A stretch of 15,596 nt of DNA, taken from positions 1 to 15,596 of the forward strand of contig CAMODS010000010.1 of NCBI GenBank assembly GCA_946611525.1, read 5' to 3'. Source of the DNA: an uncultured Lachnospiraceae bacterium (GTDB lineage: Bacteria > Bacillota > Clostridia > Lachnospirales > Lachnospiraceae). Positions 7,264-14,254 of this stretch are shown piece by piece (positions within the stretch are counted from its first letter, which is position 1; every line of letters starts with the position of its first letter). The position numbers and the translations under genes were made by a program. The notes beneath the pieces are model-generated. The model did not search any database. It was not told where the DNA came from and worked only from the letters and a program-made list of their open reading frames with translations.

Positions 7264-8469
7264 TTATATGTGATTTCCAACCACTGCTCCTGAGCTCCAG
7301 GCCCACTGGAGGTTGTAGCCGCCGCAAATGCCGTCCACATTTATGACCTCTCCCGCAAAGAAAAGTCCGGGCACGGAGTCGGACTCCAGGTTGTCCTTTA
7401 AGTCATGAAGCAACACTCCTCCTGCCATGACCTGGGATCTGGAATAGTCGCCATATCCGCATACATCAAGGGCAAGTCCCTTTAGGATGTGGCAGAGATT
7501 ATCAAGATCGATCTCAGAAAGGCGTGAGGCTTTTTTTCCATTCAGATCAAAAAGCTTTAAGATCTCAGGGATCAGTTTCTCGGGAAGCAATCCCAAAAGG
7601 GCTTCCTCAATTGACCTGCGGCCTATGTTGCACCTGTATTCCACATAGGCACGAAGCATCTCCTTATCCATCTCAGGAAACAGGTCAATGACTGCGGTTA
7701 TGGGCTTTTTAATACTAAGACCGGAGATGGCCTCAAAGCTTATGTTAAATACCGGGATGCCGGATATGCCCTTTTCAGTGAGCTGGATCTCTCCCACATC
7801 CTCGGAGATGATCTCGCCATCCATGATGATGCATACACGTCCATGGACACGGACACCCTTTAGCTTTTTAAAGGAAAGCCCTGAGCAGAAAAGCTCAGTT
7901 AGCGAAGGGAAGGGATCAGCTACCCTGTGGTTAAAGCTCTTTGCCAAAAGAAGCCCGTTTTCGGAACCTCCCAGCTCTGCACCTGCCATTCCACCGCAGG
8001 CGATAACAAGGGACGGCGCCTCATGTGTCTCATTTGTAAGCTTTAGGCTAAAGCCGGTATCTGTCTTTTTTATATCAGTGGGCGTGACACCGGTTATAAG
8101 CTGCACTCCGGCTTCCTCCAGGGCAAGCTCCATGCATTTTACCACGGATCTGGCTTCGTTTGATCTGGGGTAAACATAGCCGTCACGATTATAGACGGAT
8201 ACTCCTATGCTCTCAAAAAACTTTCTGGTCGACTCTAAGTCAAAGGACGAAAGGACACTTTCAAGTCTTTTGGGCATGTCGGTGTGATAGGCGTTTAGGG
8301 TAATGGGATCATGGGTTATGTTGCAGCGGCCGTTGCCGGTTGCGGAAAGCTTTTTCCCCACTACCCCCTGGGGCTCTATCAGTAATATCTTTTTTTCTCT
8401 TCTGCCGGCAGTTATGGCTGCCATCATGCCGGATGCACCGGCACCGAGGATTATTGCGTCGTAATTCAT
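7264..8469 (-). CDS. BaiN/HI0933-family NAD(P)/FAD-dependent oxidoreductase
   Basis: This 401-residue flavoprotein has an N-terminal dinucleotide-binding motif GAGASG (9-14) with E32 closing the ADP-binding fold. It also has the family signature GNGRCNIT (45-52) and the C-terminal block GLFFAGEVINVDGICGGYNLQWAW, which ends close to the last residue. These features define the HI0933/YhiN/BaiN family; 400-410 residues is the normal length. BaiN-like members have been linked to reduction of bile-acid intermediates, but most members in this clade have no known substrate, so I do not assign one. The start at 8469 has only a weak GGGA ribosome-binding sequence. A longer out-of-frame reading upstream starts inside the repeat and is spurious. 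The stop codon lies two bases from the next repeat. Confidence 0.92.
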   Translation of the reverse strand: MNYDAIILGAGASGMMAAITAGRREKKILLIEPQGVVGKKLSATGNGRCNITHDPITLNAYHTDMPKRLESVLSSFDLESTRKFFESIGVSVYNRDGYVYPRSNEARSVVKCMELALEEAGVQLITGVTPTDIKKTDTGFSLKLTNETHEAPSLVIACGGMAGAELGGSENGLLLAKSFNHRVADPFPSLTELFCSGLSFKKLKGVRVHGRVCIIMDGEIISEDVGEIQLTEKGISGIPVFNISFEAISGLSIKKPITAVIDLFPEMDKEMLRAYVEYRCNIGRRSIEEALLGLLPEKLIPEILKLFDLNGKKASRLSEIDLDNLCHILKGLALDVCGYGDYSRSQVMAGGVLLHDLKDNLESDSVPGLFFAGEVINVDGICGGYNLQWAWSSGAVVGNHI

Positions 8470-8486
8470 AATTTTCCCGTTCTAAT

Positions 8487-8575
8487 AGATTCTTCGCGAC
8501 CCTCAGAATGACAGTGGGCTTAGTCATTCTCAAGTGTCCCTTGTCATTCTGAGGGCGTAAGCCCGAAGAATCTTA
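8487..8575. repeat. Inverted pair of interspersed palindromic repeats between flippase and BaiN-like genes
   Basis: A minus-oriented unit at 8487-8520 (AGATTCTTCGCGACCCTCAG..., shown on the plus strand) is followed by a degenerate partial unit at 8522-8540 and a plus-oriented unit at 8541-8575 (TTGTCATTCTGAGGGCGTAA, then GCCCGAAGAATCTTA). The first 33 bases are identical to 10233-10265, and the last 35 differ from 10296-10330 at one base. On the gene strand the outer units can form a stem of about 28 pairs with an interior loop. The final TTA supplies the stop codon of the flippase gene. Confidence 0.85.
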
Positions 8576-10219
8576 TAACAATCTCAGTTTAATGGCGAGG
8601 CGCTCCAGTATGCTCCCGCCGGGGAATCGCTCCAGATCTTCTTCGGTGATACCGCGGATCAAAAGCATGACAACAAAGTAAACAAAGGCACCGGCTACGA
8701 TGGCAATGATACAGGATATGGCTGCATTTTTTGTGATAAGATGCAAAAGCTTGTACACCAAAAATGCTGCAAGTCCCATAACCGCCGAAGAAATACCGGG
8801 CAAAAGGTACATGGACCTGAAGTCCTGATGGGCACCGCTGTATTTAACCACCGCAAGATTATTAAGCAGACACATGATAAAAGCATAAAAGGCGTTGGCA
8901 TAGACAACGGCGTAAATATTAAGGTCAAAGGAACGTAGGGCCACCACTAAAAATACCAGCTGCAACACCAAAGCTATGGCGGCATTTCGCACAGGGATTC
9001 GAAGTCGATCTATCCCCTGCAATAGCCCGTTTGAAAGAGTTGACAGAGAATAAAAAACTATAGCCATGGAACCCGCCAAAAGCATGTTGCCCGAAGTAGG
9101 ATCACTATCGGAAAACATGAAGAGCATAATAGGTCCCGACAGTACAGCCATACCCACCATACAGGGGAAGGCCACAATAAGGATAAACCTGGTGGCCGCT
9201 TTAATCTGGGTCTGCACCTTTTCCATGTCACCGGACCTAAAAGCCGTGGTAAGGGTGGGAACCGCCGATGCCGCTATGGCCGAAGCTATGGAAATGGGAA
9301 CATTTATGAGCACCTTGTACTCTCCCGTATATACACCCCACCACTCGGAAATGGTCTTTGCATCATAGCCCTGGGAAAATACGATATTTTTAAATATACC
9401 CTGATCTAAAATGGATGAAATATTGTAAAGTGTGGTGGATAAAAGCACGGGGATGATGGTGAGGATCAAAACCTTCATGATCTCACTGTAGCTTTCCACG
9501 TTTTTCTTGTGATCCCGTATCACCCTCTTTTTAAATCGTCTGTGATACAAAAGGTAGATAAAGAGCATGAAAAGAAGTCCTGCCACAGCGCCCATGGCGG
9601 TACCCAGTGTACCACCGGCTGCACCGTAGGCCGGGCCGTAGTTTTCTTCGCCTAAGATCCCGCCTATCTTTGCTCCGTAGGAAAAGAGATAATAGGCTGC
9701 CACGATAGATATAATGGCATTTACTATCTGCTCAATGATCTGAGATATGGCAGAGGGAAGCATGGTATGAAGTCCCTGGAAAAAACCACGGAACACACCA
9801 AGCACCGCCACGATAAGGATCACGGGCGCCAGCACTCGAAGGGGAATGGCACTCATGGGAGTCTTTAGCACTCCCGCAAAAAAGTCCGCACCAAAATATA
9901 CCACGCACATGAATATGGTGCCGCTGGTAAAGGCAAATAAAAGGGAGCCCTTCAGGACCTTCATGGTGTTTTTGCTCTGACCAAGCTCCATCCTTGCCGC
10001 CACAAGCTTTGAAACCGCCAGGGGAAGGCTGTAGGAGGAAATGATCAAAATGATGCTGTAGATCTCAAAGGCAGTACCATAATAGTCGTTTCCCACCTTG
10101 CCGATGATACCCTTTAAGGGTATACGATAGAGCATCCCCACTATACGGCTGATGATGGAGGCGATGGCGAGAATGGATCCCTGTACTATAAAGTTGTTGC
10201 TGCTTTTTTTATTGGACAT
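8573..10219 (-). CDS. MurJ/SpoVB-type lipid-linked oligosaccharide flippase (MOP superfamily)
   Basis: This polytopic membrane protein of 548 residues has about 14 hydrophobic helices. It resembles the YtgP/SpoVB branch of Firmicutes flippases that export lipid-linked cell-wall precursors (lipid II) or related glycans. Recognisable segments are ISRIVGMLYRIPL and IGKVG near the N-terminus and VFRGFFQGLHTMLPSAISQI with IEQIVN around the fourth to fifth helices, closely matching YtgP. Length is typical. I start it at ATG 10219 (MSNKKSSNNF). A further in-frame ATG at 10273 would add 18 residues (MTRPTVILRVAKNLFKKN), but these are a translation of the interspersed repeat. Neither start has a convincing ribosome-binding site. 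Its TAA stop (8573-8575) is the end of the next repeat copy. Lipid II versus another lipid-linked glycan cannot be decided from sequence alone. Confidence 0.9.
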   Translation of the reverse strand: MSNKKSSNNFIVQGSILAIASIISRIVGMLYRIPLKGIIGKVGNDYYGTAFEIYSIILIISSYSLPLAVSKLVAARMELGQSKNTMKVLKGSLLFAFTSGTIFMCVVYFGADFFAGVLKTPMSAIPLRVLAPVILIVAVLGVFRGFFQGLHTMLPSAISQIIEQIVNAIISIVAAYYLFSYGAKIGGILGEENYGPAYGAAGGTLGTAMGAVAGLLFMLFIYLLYHRRFKKRVIRDHKKNVESYSEIMKVLILTIIPVLLSTTLYNISSILDQGIFKNIVFSQGYDAKTISEWWGVYTGEYKVLINVPISIASAIAASAVPTLTTAFRSGDMEKVQTQIKAATRFILIVAFPCMVGMAVLSGPIMLFMFSDSDPTSGNMLLAGSMAIVFYSLSTLSNGLLQGIDRLRIPVRNAAIALVLQLVFLVVALRSFDLNIYAVVYANAFYAFIMCLLNNLAVVKYSGAHQDFRSMYLLPGISSAVMGLAAFLVYKLLHLITKNAAISCIIAIVAGAFVYFVVMLLIRGITEEDLERFPGGSILERLAIKLRLL

Positions 10220-10230
10220 ATTTTTTTTAA

Positions 10231-10330
10231 AAAGATTCTTCGCGACCCTCAGAATGACAGTGGGCCTTGTCATTCTGAATGCACAGTAGTGGGCCTTGTC
10301 ATTCTGAGGGCGTATGCCCGAAGAATCTTA
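10231..10330. repeat. Inverted interspersed palindromic repeats between DUF3048 and flippase genes
   Basis: A minus-oriented unit at 10233-10266 and a plus-oriented unit at 10296-10330 flank a second, partial plus-oriented copy at 10267-10289. An 18-base block (TGGGCCTTGTCATTCTGA) occurs at 10261-10278 and again at 10290-10307, a 29-base period that points to an internal duplication. The last three bases give the TAA stop of the DUF3048 gene. On the gene strand the inverted arms end GAAGAATCTTTTT just before the flippase start, a terminator-like layout. Confidence 0.85.
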
Positions 10331-11545
10331 TTCCCTGTTATCAAAATCCTTTACTGTCTTGTAGTACTGGTTGCTGTCAAACTTCTGGCGCTCCGACAGA
10401 CAGATCCAGGTGTTACCGGGAGCAAGGATAAGCTCGTTTCCGTCCTCATCAAAAAACTGTGTGGGAGCTGTATCACTCTTCTTTTTCCAGGTAATATCCA
10501 CCATACGGCCGTTACAGATATACTTTCCTTTACCGTCACCCACCAGGGGCAGGTTGAGATAATCAGTGCCGGCATAGAGACTGGACTCACCGGCGGTGGT
10601 ATAAATGATAATGTTTTTAACGGAAACCTGCTCGTCATCAAGGGCATCTATCTGACTGTCACCAAACTGGTAGCGGTCATAGGTCCCCTTGTCCTTGTTG
10701 TAGACAAACCATGGACTGTTGTTTATAAAATAGGGCTTTACCACGGCACATTCTTCACCCTCACTGGCTGAGTTTTTAATAAGCGCCGGGTCATCCTGAT
10801 CGTGATACTCATCCTCCTCGGAATACTTAAAATGTGTACCCGGATCTGACTTATACTTTTTTGAAAAGCCCTTTATCTTTATACCCTCGTCCACCATCTC
10901 TCCATTGGTAAAGCAGTTGTGGGGAGCCTTTTTATCAGAGGTCCTGTAAAATACAGCGTTGGAAATAGCTCCGTCCATGGCATTTAAGTCATCCACGATA
11001 CCGGTATTTAAAACCTCCTGACCGTGGACGCTCTGTCCCACATGGCAATAGATGGCATCATACTCGGAGGCGATATACACGTAGTACGGTCTGCAGGAAC
11101 GGACATTTCCGAACTGCTTTAGCTTGTGATAGCTGTCGGATATACCCATGAGTCTGGTGATGCCGCCTTCCACCGGGCACTCGTAGATGATGCCGCAGGA
11201 ATTTAGCCCGTACTGTGGCAGAGACATGGAGGTGTTTTCTATCATAAGAGCAAGCGGTCTCTTTTTTGCCCAGCTCTCCTTTATATAGGTTCCCGTCAGT
11301 GGGCTGAGTCCCCCCTCAGGTACGGGAAGGTCAGACTCCTCTTCGGGCAGCTCTGACACCTCTTCAATCTGAGTCTCGGGCGCCTCGTCTCCACCGGCCC
11401 GCTCACCAAGTATCACTATCACAACCACCAAAAGCACTACGGCGGCGATACCTATACCGATAAGTATGGCAAGATTTCGCTTGTCGCGCATGGAAAGCCC
11501 CCGCACTCCCGTCCTGTTTACTTTCTTTTTATTATCCCCCGACAT
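10328..11545 (-). CDS. Membrane-anchored DUF3048 (YerB-like) protein
   Basis: This 405-residue protein is anchored by one N-terminal helix (about residues 25-47) after a basic cytoplasmic tail. An acidic, proline-rich linker (50-80) leads to two extracytoplasmic domains. The N-terminal DUF3048 domain starts at PLTGTYIKESWAKKRPLALM (82-101) and includes the family pattern GIIYECPVEGGITRLMGI and VRSCRPYYV. The C-terminal DUF3048 domain contains KNIIIYTTA, KYICNGRMVDITWKK and APGNTW. Bacillus YerB is predicted to be a lipoprotein; here there is no lipobox cysteine, so this copy is held by a TM helix. Function is unknown; an envelope role is inferred from location. GAGAGGG nine bases before the ATG sits inside the last codons of ybeY, five bases separate the genes, and they are probably co-transcribed. 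The stop codon is supplied by the interspersed repeat. Confidence 0.9.
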   Translation of the reverse strand: MSGDNKKKVNRTGVRGLSMRDKRNLAILIGIGIAAVVLLVVVIVILGERAGGDEAPETQIEEVSELPEEESDLPVPEGGLSPLTGTYIKESWAKKRPLALMIENTSMSLPQYGLNSCGIIYECPVEGGITRLMGISDSYHKLKQFGNVRSCRPYYVYIASEYDAIYCHVGQSVHGQEVLNTGIVDDLNAMDGAISNAVFYRTSDKKAPHNCFTNGEMVDEGIKIKGFSKKYKSDPGTHFKYSEEDEYHDQDDPALIKNSASEGEECAVVKPYFINNSPWFVYNKDKGTYDRYQFGDSQIDALDDEQVSVKNIIIYTTAGESSLYAGTDYLNLPLVGDGKGKYICNGRMVDITWKKKSDTAPTQFFDEDGNELILAPGNTWICLSERQKFDSNQYYKTVKDFDNRE

Positions 11546-11550
11546 TTGTA

Positions 11551-12081
11551 CTAACCCTCTCTGGTGATACCCAGCTTATCCAGTATATCACGCTGTCTTT
11601 TTTCCATATCTTCCCGCTCAGCCTCATCCATATGATCATAGCCTAAAAGATGGAGCATGGAATGAGCTATTAAAAATGCATACTCTCGCCTTACCGAATG
11701 TCCGTATTCCGCCGCCTGGGACAGTACCCGGTCGTGACAGATGACTATATCCCCCAGCATCACCTCACCGCTTTCGGGATTGAAGATGTCATCCATATCG
11801 TAAAGCTCGTCAAAGGATGAGATGCCGGTAAAATCTATCATGGGAAAAGAAAGAACGTCCGTAGTATCATCAATACCCCGGGCTTCTTTGTTCATGGCAT
11901 GGACCTCATCTGCAGTGGTGATAAGGAGGCTTATCTCACTTTCATAGGGAAAGCTCTCGTATTCAAGGACGCCCTCCGTAACCTTTTTGGCCACAGAAAG
12001 GGGATCAAAGTCAAAGCCCCCGATGTCATATCCACCGTTTAGGTCTACATCTCCCACTTCACAGGAAAAATCAATGGTCAT
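11551..12081 (-). CDS. ybeY: Endoribonuclease YbeY (16S rRNA maturation)
   Basis: YbeY is a zinc-dependent single-strand endoribonuclease that takes part in 16S rRNA 3'-end maturation and ribosome quality control in the cytoplasm. The 176-residue product carries the metal site H140-SML-H144-LLGYD-H150, the conserved R68 region ARGIDDTTDVLSFP (67-80) and the EVMLGDIVI strand (106-114). Length is a little above the usual 150-165 residues because of an insert around residues 84-102. The ATG overlaps the upstream gene by four bases (ATGA), which indicates translational coupling, and AAGGAG lies eight bases before it. The order phoH - HD membrane protein - ybeY is the usual firmicute arrangement. 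All catalytic ligands are present. Confidence 0.97.
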   Translation of the reverse strand: MTIDFSCEVGDVDLNGGYDIGGFDFDPLSVAKKVTEGVLEYESFPYESEISLLITTADEVHAMNKEARGIDDTTDVLSFPMIDFTGISSFDELYDMDDIFNPESGEVMLGDIVICHDRVLSQAAEYGHSVRREYAFLIAHSMLHLLGYDHMDEAEREDMEKRQRDILDKLGITREG

Positions 12082-13268
12082 ATCAGATTCTCCTTTAAGA
12101 TCAGACAGTCTCTGATGCGCAGAAACTGGTTCATGGTAAGTCCGCAGTCATCATACATGCCTTTGTTTGAAAGCTCCGTCAGTGTCTGATAGATGAGCAT
12201 CTCCTGATTCCAGGAGCTCTCCATGGTCTCGTCTCCGATGGCATCGATCCTGGACACCAGTGAATCCACCATCTGCACTATGGCAGACTCAATGGTGGAG
12301 GGCTTTTCCACTATGCCCTGATACTCTGAAAGTATCTGCTTTACAGCCGCCGGCAGACAGTACTCCGAAGCTATCTCCACATTGTGATTGATAAGGGGCT
12401 CCCCCCTCATGCAGCCCACCCTGTAATACAGGCCGGCCACACCCGCCAGCTGGGCATTTTTACCCACCTCCCTGGCACAGGCCATGGAAAGCTCGGATAC
12501 CTTTTTCCCATGGGCATATTCCCTGCCGGAAAAACGCATAAGCTCTATAGCCAGTGAAAAATCATCCTCCAGATACATCTCGTAGGATATGCTCTCCTCA
12601 GCTGCGTCGATCCTGAGAAGCCACTTGTAGGAAAGCATCACAACAATGGTGATGATGATGGCAGAAAGAGCGGCCGATATCAGGAAACTGACCGACAGCC
12701 TGCCATATGAAAACTCGTAGTATATCACCGGAAACGAAAACTGTACTATAAGAAGCAGCATGTAAAGATGGGGACTTTTTTCATCCCTCCTGTCCTTTAA
12801 AAATACAGCGATCAGAGCTCCGAAGATGGAAAGCATCAAATAACAGTACAGTGTGTTGGAGCTCATACCACAGGTGTAGCACAGCATCATGTCCATAAAG
12901 AGTGCTGCGGATAGGGACAAAAGTCCGTCAACCGCCGACACCAGAATAAAGCTTGTGAGTATCACCGGAGCCAAAAACACCGGCATGTAGGATGATAAAA
13001 CTATGATGCCCCAGCACAGGGATGACAGGATAAATACCCGCTTGTAGGTGGTGCCGTCATATGACAGCCGTCCCATCCGCCGAAGCTGTATCAGCGCTAT
13101 GATAAAGACCATGGAAAAGGCTAAAAACAGCGCTATGATCCCGATTATCTCATCCAAAAGGACTCTCCTGCCGTAAATCATGAAGATGACTGCAGCCAGT
13201 GACACCAAAAATAATGCAATTATGTAGGCAAAACGCTTAGGCGGTACCCTCTTTTCACCGGCTTCCAT
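12078..13268 (-). CDS. Multi-TM protein with degenerate HD domain (shortened PgpH/YqfF-like)
   Basis: This 396-residue membrane protein occupies the phoH-ybeY slot normally held by PgpH/YqfF, a 7TM-HD phosphodiesterase of c-di-AMP. About seven or eight hydrophobic helices fill residues 13-218, and a cytoplasmic domain follows. That domain aligns with the PgpH HD domain at H253 (YAHGKKVSELS), LAGVAGLYYRVGCM (274-287), NVEIASEYCLPAAVKQIL (296-313), SAIVQMVDSL (328-337) and YDDCGLTMNQFLRI (372-385). The decisive HD pair of the YYHDIGK motif is replaced by R283-V284, and the downstream HH pair by a segment containing E315-Y316; only H253 and D335 seem kept. The large extracellular 7TMR-HDED domain of PgpH (total about 700 residues) is missing. 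It is probably not an active phosphodiesterase and may be a sensor or scaffold. The start follows the phoH stop with no gap. The PgpH relation is inferred from context plus the weak alignment. Confidence 0.78.
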   Translation of the reverse strand: MEAGEKRVPPKRFAYIIALFLVSLAAVIFMIYGRRVLLDEIIGIIALFLAFSMVFIIALIQLRRMGRLSYDGTTYKRVFILSSLCWGIIVLSSYMPVFLAPVILTSFILVSAVDGLLSLSAALFMDMMLCYTCGMSSNTLYCYLMLSIFGALIAVFLKDRRDEKSPHLYMLLLIVQFSFPVIYYEFSYGRLSVSFLISAALSAIIITIVVMLSYKWLLRIDAAEESISYEMYLEDDFSLAIELMRFSGREYAHGKKVSELSMACAREVGKNAQLAGVAGLYYRVGCMRGEPLINHNVEIASEYCLPAAVKQILSEYQGIVEKPSTIESAIVQMVDSLVSRIDAIGDETMESSWNQEMLIYQTLTELSNKGMYDDCGLTMNQFLRIRDCLILKENLI

Positions 13269-14252
13269 TTAGCTTCTTTTAGCTCCTTTTTTATCTCTCT
13301 TTTTCAAATGCGCCTCGTATTCCTCGTAGGCACCGACTATCTTTTGTACCAAAGGATGACGCACCACATCCCTGCCGTCCAGACGGATAATGGATATATC
13401 GTCTATTTTAGACAACACCTTTGTGGCTACATCAAGTCCGGAAACAGCATCCTTTGGCAGATCCTTTTGTGTCTCATCCCCGGTGATAATGGCCTTTGAA
13501 CCAAAACCTATACGGGTCAGAAACATCTTCATCTGGGCAGGGGTGGTATTTTGCGCCTCGTCTAAGATGATAAAGGAATTGTCCAGAGTCCTGCCTCGCA
13601 TATAGGCCAAGGGTGCCACTTCTATGGATCCCTTTTCCATGTTCCTCTGAAAGCTCTCCGCACCCATGATCTGATACAGTGCGTCGTAGAGAGGACGCAG
13701 ATAAGGATCTACCTTACTCTGAAGGTCACCGGGCAAGAATCCCAGTTTTTCTCCTGCCTCTATGGCGGGACGGGTAAGGATGATACGGCTTACCTCACCG
13801 GCATTAAAAGCAGTAATAGCCATAGCCATGGCAAGATATGTCTTTCCCGTACCGGCTGGACCTATACCAAAGACGATCATCTGCTTTTTGATCGCATCCA
13901 CATAGGCCTTTTGTCCAAGTGTCTTTGGCTTTACAGGCTTGCCGTTTACCGTATGGCAGATGATCTCTCCGTCTATCTTTACTAAGGGATGACTCCCTAA
14001 GTTTTCCTTTATGGAAAGGGCGTATCTTACATTTTGCTCGGAGATATGATTTCCCCTTTTTGACAGGGAAAAAAGCTCCTCCATAACATTTTGCGCTGCC
14101 GATACAGCAGACTCATCACCTATGAGCTTGACCCCGTCACCGCGGTTTACCACATCCACTCCAAGGGAGTTTTCGATGATGGAAATATTGTGGTCAAACT
14201 CTCCGAAGATATTTTCCAAATGATCTGCGGGAATACTGATGGTTTTTTCCAA
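13269..14252 (-). CDS. PhoH-family ATPase (PhoH/YqfE type), TTG start
   Basis: This 327-residue cytoplasmic P-loop ATPase of the PhoH family is thought to act in RNA metabolism and is regularly encoded beside ybeY. The N-terminal 100 residues form a KH-like region. Walker A is GPAGTGKT (131-138), followed by the family block LTRPAIEAGEKLGFLPGDL (159-177). Walker B is FIILDEAQN (227-235), with ITGDETQKDLP (256-266) further on. Length is typical. The first codon is TTG at 14252, with AGGAG ten bases upstream, embedded in the last codons of the phosphorylase gene. The next in-frame ATG is at residue 57, inside the conserved N-terminal region, so TTG is the credible start. Two bases separate it from the upstream gene, and its stop codon abuts the next ATG, so it is mid-operon. 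Confidence 0.95.
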   Translation of the reverse strand: MEKTISIPADHLENIFGEFDHNISIIENSLGVDVVNRGDGVKLIGDESAVSAAQNVMEELFSLSKRGNHISEQNVRYALSIKENLGSHPLVKIDGEIICHTVNGKPVKPKTLGQKAYVDAIKKQMIVFGIGPAGTGKTYLAMAMAITAFNAGEVSRIILTRPAIEAGEKLGFLPGDLQSKVDPYLRPLYDALYQIMGAESFQRNMEKGSIEVAPLAYMRGRTLDNSFIILDEAQNTTPAQMKMFLTRIGFGSKAIITGDETQKDLPKDAVSGLDVATKVLSKIDDISIIRLDGRDVVRHPLVQKIVGAYEEYEAHLKKRDKKGAKRS

Positions 14253-14254
14253 TA

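Noticed and set aside
8309..8533. Minus-strand reading frame starting in the repeat and overlapping the BaiN-like gene start
   Set aside because: It is in a different frame from the flavoprotein. Its first part is translated repeat and the rest is a frame shadow of the FAD-binding region.
7172..10330. CRISPR-like array
   Set aside because: The repeated units are inverted, lie in separate gene junctions more than 1 kb apart, have no regular spacers, and no cas gene is present.
8573..11545. Capsule or exopolysaccharide cluster around the flippase
   Set aside because: No glycosyltransferase, polymerase or chain-length regulator is nearby. The protein resembles YtgP/SpoVB housekeeping flippases more than Wzx.
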